64,000 nt of DNA. Origin: Ornithodoros turicata. Taxonomy: Eukaryota; Arthropoda; Arachnida; Ixodida; Argasidae. Every line of letters begins with the position of its first letter. Position 1 is the first letter of the stretch. The position numbers and the translations under genes are program-made. The notes below the pieces were generated by a model. It was not told the origin of the DNA, did no database searches, and saw nothing but the letters and a program-made list of their open reading frames with translations. The stretch covers positions 33,774,213 through 33,838,212 of the forward strand of contig NC_088202.1 in the NCBI RefSeq assembly GCF_037126465.1, written 5' to 3'. Below are positions 42,801-52,439 of this stretch, in pieces.

Positions 42801-43308
42801 AGAGCTATTTAAGCAACTTCTTACCTTTATTAATGGGAAACATGGACGCGCCTAGGCGTTATGGGGACAGAGGCAGAAGTTGTCCCCGTTATGCCTGGCG
42901 CGTCCTTGGTTCCCATCAGTAATTACCAACTACGCCAGTTTCTCACTGTCTTATAAGTATAGCTTATTACTCCAGTTCATATTTGGCTTTTAGCAACCCT
43001 ATTTGTGTTCATTTTCGTCGTACATTTCATTATGAACCGACGAATTTCACGACAGTTGAACACGTATCGAGCTTGTAATGGCGGTGATGACGATTGACTC
43101 TTTTGGGTAGATTATACTAAAAATTATGTATTTATCTTCTTTACGCGAATAGTATTTTGGTGAAAAGACCAACGCGGACAATTGTGACCTTGAGCGACCA
43201 CTTTAGCCTCAAGCATATGTAGCCTGCTCTTTCCTACTGGTTCCCACTACTGCACTCTAAAACCAGAACATTTGCCAGTTACGCATTAAAAAGCAATCAC
43301 TGTCCCGA
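42801..43308. other. No gene recognised
   Basis: Sequence between the AAACGTTT array and the 43309 frame. A GCGCCTAGGC-type near-palindrome with TGTCCCCGTT/ATGGGGACA words occurs at 42847-42905. No coding signature. Confidence 0.45.
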
Positions 43309-43620
43309 ATGATATCATTGTTGCACCAGAGTGGGAAAAAAGAGATGAGCACGACTTTTGTGGCATCATGCACTGACGCGAATTCCCACAAACAGCCGTA
43401 CACCTCCCGTTATGAACAAATTGGGATGGTGAAAAGGGTAACACCCAGAATTGTAATTCTGCCGGACAATGTCGATGAGATAAAGCTCCGTTTTTGGAGT
43501 GTCAGCGATCCCAATGCCACGAGTGCAAGCGGAGTGGAGTTCCGTCTACGCTGGGAACGGGGTCGTGGCAACGGTCTATTAACCACCAAGAAAAGGAATA
43601 AAATGCGCCCTTCGTTGTGA
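43309..43620 (+). CDS. Hypothetical 103-codon frame, possible terminal exon
   Basis: The frame is not low-complexity and ends GVEFRLRWERG a little before the C-terminus, which recalls the end of a CUB-type domain, as does VDEIKLRFWSVSD. A poly(A)-like ATTAAA lies about 13 nt after the stop. No upstream exon or signal sequence was identified, and it lies between AAACGTTT arrays. The domain call is a weak impression. It may be chance. Confidence 0.25.
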   Translation: MISLLHQSGKKEMSTTFVASCTDANSHKQPYTSRYEQIGMVKRVTPRIVILPDNVDEIKLRFWSVSDPNATSASGVEFRLRWERGRGNGLLTTKKRNKMRPSL

Positions 43621-43859
43621 TTGATCTTTATTAAACATAAGATGATCACAAATGAGTGGGACAGAGTAACATGTCACTTTAAAGATACCCTGCACTGTCT
43701 TTCAAGGAAAGTAAGCTGTAGTCTTTAGAGGAGGAAAGGAAAAAACCCGAAAATTTGCAGTTCACTTCTTTATAATAATAAAAGTTTCATAGGAAAACGT
43801 TTATATACGTATACGTGCCGCTGTATGTTTATGCAAACGAAAACGTTTAAACGTACTGA

Positions 43860-44935
43860 AGAGTGCGAGGTACCGGGCTGGTTGGTCTGGGAGTTCGACC
43901 GGTTAGTTCTGTCAGAGGTTGAAAAGGAAGGATTGGGAGTAAAGAAAATATTTAGGTTAGTCGATGATTTTTTGATAGGGACCACGGAGAATGTGAACGG
44001 CGCTCTTTTGTTAGAATTGTTTAATAAGCTGGGGAAGGGTTTGATGTTCACTTTGGAGGAGTTGGTGGAACGTGTCATTCAGTTTTTAGATATTGAAATT
44101 GAGTGTCATGAGGCGTGCATCTGCTGGGAATACAAACAAAGGTGCCGGAAACCGCTAATGCCTTTTGAATCCTCCATTTCAAAATCTGTAAAAAATGCGG
44201 TCGCACAAAATGTTATTGGGATGCATTAAAAAAGTCTTGTGTGCATAAGGTGTTGAACAGCTGTTTTGGCCAATTGATGAGATTAGAGCAGGCGGGATAC
44301 CCGGAGGATATTGTTCAAGATGTGGTTGGCAGCATGTTAACTAAGTTCGGGAAAGAGGGTTCAAGTGACGAAAATGAAAGAAATCATAATTTCGGAGTGG
44401 TGCAGTATGTTTACAAAGCCTCGCACCGGTTAAAGAAATTGTCTAGAAAATTTGGTGTTGATGTGGTTTTTAAACAAGGTTGGAACTTATCTAGCACACT
44501 ATGAAAAATGTAAATAAGGAAGTAAGAACTGGATGTCAAATCAACCATGTGAATACTTATGTAGATTGTTGAGTGGGAGCTGTTTATTGTATACGTCTAA
44601 AATGTGGGAGGGTGTATATCGGCCAGACATCAAGGTGTGTTAATTAATGGAGCGCGTTAGCCGACAAAAGTATCTGGACCTTCCACTGGGAAGGCATTTG
44701 GGTTAACTGCGGTGGCTGGGGGGGGGGGGGGGGGCAGTGGAACAAAACTGCGGTGTTACATAGATCAAAGAAGGTTGGAGCGTTAATGTATTTAGAAGCG
44801 CTTGAGATTACGAAAGCAGAAAAAAGGTGTGTCAGTTCCACGTCTTTAACACTAACCGATAAGGTGAAAATTTTTATCGATGAAGCGGTGCAGCCGAACA
44901 AGTTTTTAATGGTTTCTGACGGGTTCGTTTGAACC
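43860..44935 (+). pseudogene. Penelope-like retroelement remnant (RT C-terminus + GIY-YIG)
   Basis: Frames in order: VKKIFRLVDDFLIGTTEN (RT catalytic box with the DD pair), FLDIEI, and KPLMPFESSISKSVKNAVAQ. From 44241, FGVVQYVYKASHRLKKLSRK leads into FGVDVVF. After a frame change comes CLLYTSKMWEGVYIGQTSRC, the GIY-YIG nuclease core, then a cysteine/histidine segment and CVSSTSLTLTDKVKIFI near 44870. This is the domain order of Penelope-like elements. Frame changes near 44228 and 44503, stops, and a 17-G run (44718-44734) inactivate it. The 5' RT half is missing. Confidence 0.83.
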
Positions 44936-45049
44936 GTGCCTGTGTTTAGTGTCATTGTGTGTCTTGTCGTCTAAGTAAACTGTGGTTGCTAATTAGTGTC
45001 TTGTCGTCCGTCCCAATTTTTCATCCCCAGCACTGGGTTACTGCTTCTG

Positions 45050-45240
45050 CAATGTTTAAACGTATCCTGGGAAAACGTTTAAATACGTATACATGCTGTT
45101 GAACGTATATCTAACAGAACGCGTTTAAAAGTGTTTTAAGAAAACGTTTAATCTGGGAAACGTGTTACAAAACGCGTTTACGCGTTTCTTAAGAAAATGT
45201 TTAAACGTTTCGACGTGTAAACGTTTAATTGCGAGTTGTA
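45050..45240. repeat. AAACGTTTAAACGT-rich array (right)
   Basis: Repeated (A)AACG(C/T)(G)TTTAAA words with TACGTATA variants. It is the partner of 42546-42800, and the Penelope-like remnant lies between them. Confidence 0.75.
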
Positions 45241-45716
45241 ATCATAACCAAACGCAATGGTTTCGTACGTTTATTTCAGTGCGTATGACCACATTATTCA
45301 ATGCACTCCGCTGGCCACTTCATAAATTCCAACGCAAAACTGACAAGATGCGTGTTCGCAGCCTGGAGAGCTGTTTTCTGAAAGTTAAGCTTGCAGAAAA
45401 AATTGGGGTATGATGAATTGCGATATTCTGTTCCAGTCGCTGTTATCAGCGCTCGGGCTCTGCGAAAGGCACAGCTCATTAGGAGAGACAAAAGGTCATA
45501 GCGACGCCGCTTATCTGTCTCTTTTCATCTGGAGACAGCTAGAAAGCGTTTTGTGCTGGTTGCATTTTTGGTCACGTGAGCGAGCAAAAGTGCGACAAGC
45601 TTGCCAGGCGGGTCAATTTATAAAATAGATATGAAATCCTTTATGCAGTCTATTGTACACCAGCAAAAGAAGACGCAAGACTTTCGCGAAACTGATATTT
45701 GTGCGCTGATACTGAG

Positions 45717-46150
45717 TTACATCTTTAATTTATTGGCACCTAATTAGCCACTTAATTATAAGTAACGTGATTATTCATTCAGTAATTAGCAAATAGTTTG
45801 TAAGGATTGTGACGCATTAGCGGGTACTCAATTGATTAATTAACTAATTAATAGGCCAATTAATGAACAGTTAGTAATGAATTGAATGACAACTACGTTA
45901 ATTATAATTTAACTGGCTAGTTCATTAATTAATTCGTTAACTACGAACTAATTCATTATTCACGTAAGTATCACTTACCGAATTAAAGTGACTAATTACT
46001 ACTTTAATTACCTGATCGGTTAATTAAGTACTTCATTATGAACTCATTCATTGATTATCCACAGGAGTACCACTTACCGGGTTAACGTGAATAATTGTTG
46101 AACAGAAAGTGACATCAAATAAATAGTTAACCAATTCCCAGTTAATTAAT
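45717..46150. repeat. TTAATTAA-rich degenerate array
   Basis: Dense TAATTA/TTAATTAA words. A longer unit of about 110-120 bp containing TACCACTTACCGGGTTAACG is imperfectly repeated (45960-46010 and 46070-46110). No coding content. Confidence 0.6.
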
Positions 46151-47635
46151 TCACTTGGAGCAGGCACGGTCACCAATGTCGCTTACGGCTGGTTTAGAGT
46201 CCGACGTAGTCTTCGCCCATCGCCGCCCGCGTTGCGCACCGACAGCCAGCGTTCGCAACGCCACGCTTCCTCATCCTACCGGGATCATAGTCTGACGCGA
46301 TTCGGCGCGGCGCAACGAAAACAGCGCCGGAGATTTTCACATTTCATAGTGGGAAAGCAGTCATATCTGTATCTGTACCCTGGAATCCGACTAAAGACAA
46401 TCCGTGTTCCCATCGTTGGCGTTGTTATGTTTGTATTACTGTAATACGTTTGGTACCCCCAAACATGAACACTGAATTAAATAAGAAAATCGCAAGTCTT
46501 TGCAGTTGCTCTCCTTCTTTTGCTTGCCTCTATAGTCCATCCGTCGTTTATTATATTGGCACGGATGTTCCTTTCCAGTTTCGATCAAAAGCTCAATGGG
46601 CGACGCCATGTTGAGAAATGCGAGTCCCACGCCGTGCACAGCTCGCTGGCCACCGCCAGGTGTAGAGCATTGTTCTACTCCCCAGACGGCGGCTGGCGTA
46701 GTCGCGCGTTGACGCGGCGCCGCGCTTCGCCGAGTGTCGTCGAACTACGAACTCACCGGCGACGGCTCGCGATGCACAGCGGTGCGCCGCGCGTCGTTAC
46801 GCCCCGCTCCGTCGGACTCTAAGCCAGCCTTTAGCGCAAGTCAGCTCTTGAGATTAACTACGGCATTTGTCAATACATGCGCCCATCAACAGAAGATTAA
46901 AAAAAACACACACACAAAAAAAAAGGAAAACAAAACCACGACCAATACCGCAAGCTCAGCAGCCGACATGAGCAACCCTTGAAGGCGGCTGGCACGCTAT
47001 GCCTTCCTTCTTTGCGGTCAAGCCAAACATGTATTCTCGTGTACATCTGTCATTTGAGACTTTTTTGGCCCAGTGAACCGCAAGCGGTAGGACTACCGCA
47101 AAGGTAACAATAAATTTTAATTCCCGATTTACCCCTGAACCTATATCCCGGGAGAAAATGTGATATCTTCATCACAGCCCGAGATATTAACTCATAAAGT
47201 TGTCTCGTTGGTGCACTTTTCCTATACCTCCCATGTATTTGCCGTCCAAAATGCTCAACCTATAGGTTGACCGATGCCGTTTGGTACCCAACGATGATTC
47301 ATGTTCAAATGGGCTCAGAAGGGCTCCCTGATACTATATCCCGGGGAAAAACTGGATATGTAAAGTAGAACGGAATATACAGCAGTTTTTCTTACTTTCC
47401 CATTGTACTTTTTACTAGTTTCGCGCGGCGGCCACAAGATGGCGCAAGGCGTCGCTGTCCAGAATTTCTGGGGATGGGATGTCCGACTGGCCGTATACAC
47501 GTACTGCAAGAACGTCATCAATGCTGCTCTCATAACTTTTTTCATGCGTTGTGGCTAAAAAAAAAAAGAACAGCGGCGATTTAGCGGTAAATGCGAGAGA
47601 AATGCGTTAGCAGTAATCGCCTTTTCCTGTCCATA
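46151..47635. other. No gene recognised
   Basis: GC-rich from about 46180 to 46830, with open frames that show no family signature, then mixed sequence. Nothing supports a transcript. Confidence 0.45.
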
Positions 47636-47826
47636 TTTGACTTCTGGGTATCCACTTCCAGTCTAAACCCAACTTCCAGTTGCCCACTTCCTGTCTAAAG
47701 CTGACTTCTGGTTGTTCACTTCCCGTCTGTACTTTTCTTCCGGTATCGACTTCCGGTTCTCCACTTCCAGTCTAACCTGACTTGCGGTTATCCATATCCG
47801 GTCTATAGCTGACTTCCGCTTCGACA
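47636..47826 (+). repeat. 33-34-bp tandem array (GACTTCCGGTTNTCCACTTCC)
   Basis: Six degenerate units alternate GACTTC(C/T)GGTT and CCACTTCC(A/C)GTCTAAA. No inverted partner was found in the window. Confidence 0.72.
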
Positions 47827-47843
47827 GTTCAGTTACTATATGT

Positions 47844-48262
47844 AAGTCCAGGTAATTAACTTTTAATTAGTCTCAATTCCTTTGTATTACCCTGCAATTG
47901 CCATTTAATTACCGAAGGTAACCGCGGGTTACACGAGGTAATCTTGAATTTCATTTAATTCTCTTTAATTACGTTTACTTGCTTCCATTACTCTCAATTC
48001 CTCTTTAATTGACGTTTAATTACATTTTAATTAACTTTAATTATCTCTGGTAACGTGCGGTTACCTTCGGTAATCTTTAATTTCATTTAATATTTCTCTT
48101 AATTACATATATCTTACATTCATTACCTTGAAACTCAACTTTCTTGTTTGAATTGCGTTTAATTACCTCTATTTGCGTTCAATTACTCGTACCTCTTGCT
48201 CATAATTACTTTCGACTACTTCAATTTCAAATCATTTACCTCCATTTACAGTTACCCTCTTA
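47844..48262 (+). repeat. TTTAATTACCTC-type degenerate array
   Basis: Repeated TTTAATTAC/TTTCATTTAATT words with GGTAACCG(C/T)GGTTAC interruptions. Composition resembles 45717-46150 but the unit differs. Confidence 0.55.
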
Positions 48263-48459
48263 TATTCCCTTTACATGTCCACTTATCCGCTGCCTCGGTG
48301 AGTTTTCACCATCTCATACACGAACACACTTACACATACATACAGCTTTTCCATTTCGACACTGCTAACGCATTCAAACACCTTCAGAACACCGATGAGT
48401 GCGACGTCTAGAAATTACTTGAGATGGAAGGTCGACACTGTGCTTCTCCTCGTGCCACG

Positions 48460-48512
48460 TTGTGATGTGATGTGATGTTGTGATGATGTTGTGATGTGAT
48501 GTGATGTGATAA
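48460..48512 (+). repeat. (GTGAT)n microsatellite
   Basis: GTGATGTGATGTTGTGATGAT-like pentamer/octamer repeat immediately outside the left end of the Harbinger element. Confidence 0.8.
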
Positions 48513-49024
48513 AGAAAAAAATGGGGATGTGAGTTTCGTCGAAGTCGAACTGGGTACCCCAGTACACTTAGGCGGCACCCGCATGGAGCAACTTTTGCCA
48601 ACTGAATCGGGCCAACGGAGCGCCAACTCAGCGTGAACGGAACGGTATCCATGCTATGCAACCGCATGGAGCAGAATGTCCACGTTGAGGTTGTCATGGT
48701 GAAGCGTCGCCCTAGCGTTCGCCACCGCTTGTTGCACGCGATGTGGCAATGCTTACTGTAATAAACTGCTGTACGCATGTTTAGTAAGATAAATATTATC
48801 TTAGAGGTTCTTGAAAAAGTGCGGTGCTAATGACATCTAGAAATCAGGTGTTTATAAGAAATTTTGAGATACGAAGCTGATGGCGAAAATATCTTGACTG
48901 AAGTGCCAGGAGATTCTCGGTTTCTCTTTCATGGCCGTTGTGTTTTGGAAGACCTCGAGGCTTGTTTTCGACGGAGATTTTATAATTAATCCGCGACCTG
49001 CTATATTGTAGTCGGTAACGCAGT

Positions 49025-52000
49025 ATGGACTCGGAACATGACCTTCTCCTAATGAAGTCTATGATCCTACTCTTGAAAAAGAAGCGTCAAAGTAGGAGAA
49101 AATTGTGGGTGAGACCGCTATGGCTCCATCGGAAAACGGAAAGCGAATATTGGACTGCGGTAGCACAGGAATGATGTTAAGTTGCGCAATTGGTGCGCTG
49201 TCGCGCCCGTTTATATACAATGATACCTTCTTTTAGATGAAAACAATGAGAGACAGCGGCGACGTTCAAAGTTTCGTCTTTTACTTCCGAATGACGCCAG
49301 ACGTTTTCGACCACCTTCACGATCTGGTTAAGGACGACCTCACGAAGCAGCATGTCGTACGGGAGCCACTGTCTTCCCACGAAAGGCTGGCCCTCACATT
49401 ACGGTACGTTAACCAGCAATAATACTTCTAAAGATGTCAATTCTTGCAAAGGTGTTCTTATTATAATGGTGCTTATTAAATACAAGATTATTGGGTTTTG
49501 TTGGCATATTTCAGATATCTGTCCTCTGGAATGGCGTTTAAAGATGTCGCCATGGCATACAGAGTTGGAATCGAGACAGCACGCGAAGCCGTGCATCTCA
49601 CCTGCACGGCACTATGGAACAGGTTGAAGGACATATACATGATGGTGAGCTTTACGTGAGCATGTGGTCAGCATGTTAACTAATGGAAATAAAGCCTGTT
49701 TTTATTCCTCCCTTTTGCATTGAAACGCACGTCAGTCATGTTTTCTTTCTTTACTTTTTTTCAGCCCCCAAGTGAATCAGAGTGGCAAGATATTGCAAAG
49801 GGCTTTGGGGAAAGATGGAACTTTCCAAATTGCCTTGGTGCTGTCGATGGTAAACATGTTCGAATTGACAATGAAAAAATGGCTAGGAAGCAAGCGAGCT
49901 GGTGAAGATGATGCATAATGTAAAAAACCCCCGAGACTAGGGAACACGAAGGGACAGACACAAACACGAAGTCTCAAACACAGCTGAAAATTTTACTTCA
50001 CAAAACAGAAATATATACAAACAGAAGGGAAAGGAACACCAGTTGAGAACAAAATAGAAGGTAATTTCGGGGGAACGAGCAGTCTGTTCAAGGCCGGACC
50101 GAGGATTACGGAAGGTTTGCTGACACAGTTCCCACAAGAAGTTATGAAAAGTGTCTCTCTCAACAGTCTTCTGTGTGGGTCCACTTCGGATGCCTTTACA
50201 ATTGTTTCATCCCATAGAGGGAAGCAATCTGAGCATTCTTCCAAATGTTTTGCAATTTCAGAGTTTGAGGCTTTATTTTTTACTTTTAAAGAATGCTCTC
50301 TCAAACGATCTTAAACGTTGCTTAAATGATCGTTTGAGAGAGCATTCTTTAAAAGTAAAAAATAAAGCCTCAAACTCTGAAATTGCAAAACATTTGGAAG
50401 AATGCTCAGATTGCTTCCCTCTATGGGATGAAACAATTGTAAAGGCATCCGAAGTGGACCCACACAGAAGACTGTTGAGAGAGACACTTTTCATAACTTC
50501 TTGTGGGAACTGTGTCAGCAAACCTTCCGTAATCCTCGGTCCGGCCTTGAACAGACTGCTCGTTCCCCCGAAATGACCTTCTATTTTGTTCTCAACTGGT
50601 GTTCCTTTCCCTTCTGTTTGTATATATTTCTGTTTTGTGAAGTAAAATTTTCAGCTGTGTTTGAGACTTCGTGTTTGTGTCTGTCCCTTCGTGTTCCCTA
50701 TAGTCTCGGGGTTTTTTACATTATGCATGTTCGAATTGTTGCACCAAACAAGTCTGGAAGTACATATTTCAACTACAAGGTAATTAAACAGTTGTTCTGT
50801 CTTTTATTGACCCTGAGGTTGCAGATTCAATCCTGGTCAACAACACTATCTTCCACAAAGGATGTTTAATACAGAGTTTAATACATAGAAAAGGAGTGAA
50901 CAATTGAACAAGTCTGAACGGAAGCATGAACATCTGCCTACATGAACATTTCAGGGGACCTACTCCATTGTCGTGATGGCAGTTGTGGACAGCCTCTACA
51001 AATTTGTCCTCATCGATGTCGGTGCAGAGGGACGCCAAAGTGACTGCGGAGTATTGAAGTCTTCTGCCATTGGACGTCGGCTAGATACAGGCACACTCGG
51101 TCTATCTGGCCCGGTCAGGCTTCCCGGAGGAAATGTTGTAGTTCCCCATGTATTTGTGGGGGACGAGGCATTCCAACTGAGGCCTGATTTTCTTCGACCC
51201 TATCCAGGGAGAGACCTCTCCGTAGAAAAAAGAGTCTTCAACTTGAGATTGAGCCGTGCGAGGTGGGTAAGTATCTGCAAATTTTTATGCGACATATAAA
51301 TATAGGAAACACTCCCTCAAACGACAGAATTGCATCCCATACAGAACGAAATTGCAAACTTTCGACCATGCAGGTCTGATTCCATGCTGCCATTTTTAGG
51401 GATTTCAGGTTACGGCCCACCCGCAGAGCAAAATTTAGCAGTGTGTATCTTAAAACCTGTGTTTATTTGAGGCTCCTTAAACAAGTGTATTCAAATAATG
51501 ACTGACTTCAACTGAATTCAATGGTGCATCTATCCAAAATCATGTAATTGAAAAATGTATTAATGCAATGACGTCTAGTTAATTATTTGTTCAGTAGCTC
51601 TATGAACTTTCTCAAAGGGAGTACTATCAAATTAAGCATCACAGTTGATCTTGAAATATAGATATGGAAAATGAAAGGGAAATATTAATTTTTAGACAAT
51701 GTTGAATTGTGTATGCTTGCTTAACTGTATATTGATATCTGTGTTAGGCTATGAATGAGTAGACATTTCAATATGCATTTCTTGTATTTATGCAGGCACT
51801 GCGTGGAAAACGCGTTTGGTATTCTTGCCTCACGGTGGAGGATACTGCTTACAACTATAAACTTGAGTGTGCTGAACGCAGAGAATATCATCAAGGCAGT
51901 GTGCATTCTCCACAATTTCTTGGCAGAGCAGTGTGGTGTTCCTTCAGGTTTAGCCGACGAGGTGGATACTTTTGGCAACGTCATTGAAGGTGGGTGGCAT

Positions 52001-52054
52001 AGAGATGCTGGACAGTTTGTGGAACAGCAGCGTCTGCAGTGTGGTCACACGTGA
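49025..52054 (+). pseudogene. Harbinger transposase, six exons, split by a retroelement in exon 4
   Basis: DDE nuclease of the PIF/Harbinger (DDE_Tnp_4) type. Exons by splice sites and frame: about 49025-49171, 49237-49403, 49515-49644, 49765-49867 joined to 50739-50779, 50955-51262, and 51796-52054. They read WVRPLWLHRK, FYFRMTPDVFDHLHDLV, LSSGMAFKDVAMAYRVGIE, WNFPNCLGAVDGKHVRI, STYFNYK, SIVVMAVVDSLYKFVLIDVG and CVENAFGILASRWRIL. The catalytic D (AVDG), D (IDVG) and E (VENAFG) are all present. Exon junction phases agree for exons 2-6. The end of exon 1 has an in-frame TGA before its best donor, so that junction is uncertain. The 858-bp insertion adds stops right after the first D. Without it exons 2-6 would be open. 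Confidence 0.88.
49868..50725. mobile_element. Head-to-head Penelope-like 3' ends forming a palindrome, 13-bp TSD
   Basis: Two arms of about 400 bp are inverted copies (from ATGCATAATGTAAAAAACCC near 49910 to its complement ending 50726), with the turn near 50310-50330. Each arm encodes the C-terminal part of a Penelope-like GIY-YIG nuclease: RLREHSLKVKNKASNSEIAK, then HLEECSDC, and SCGNCVSKPSVILGPALN. Flanking CATGTTCGAATTG at 49855-49867 and 50726-50738 is a 13-bp target duplication. The unit is non-coding for RT. About 40 bp between the TSD and the left arm (49868-49907) is not mirrored on the right. Inverted end copies are known for Penelope-like insertions. Confidence 0.85.
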
Positions 52055-52439
52055 AACCACAGCAAGGAAGCTGCCACGAGTAGAGAACTCTACACGAACT
52101 ACTTTGTCAGCCATACAGGGCAGCTCGACTAGCAATGGGCACGTGTTCATGCCCAGCGCCGCAGCTGATATGGACCGAACTGTGCAGTGTGCGCATTTTT
52201 TTAAATAATGTGCATTCAGGTCACATGTATAATCAGGAATAAAAATATGCAACACATATTTGTGGAGCGGTTTTTGTCTGATCACACTGCAGAATGCTTT
52301 GACATTAGTAGTACATGTTACACATACAACACAGCAATTTCAATGAAAGATTTATTTTAACAATTTCTGATGAAATCATAAGCGTACGTTCACAAAGTTT
52401 TTCATGAATGCTCAGACACAAATGCTTTTTGACATGAAA
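52055..52439. other. Intergenic space between convergent Harbinger genes
   Basis: 385 bp separate the stop of the transposase from the stop of the partner gene. AATAAA occurs at about 52239 on the plus strand, a plausible poly(A) signal for the transposase. No other feature. Confidence 0.5.

Noticed and set aside
43309..43620. Firm call of a CUB-domain protein
   Set aside because: Resemblance is limited to the last residues and no cysteines or upstream exons support it; kept only as a hypothetical frame.
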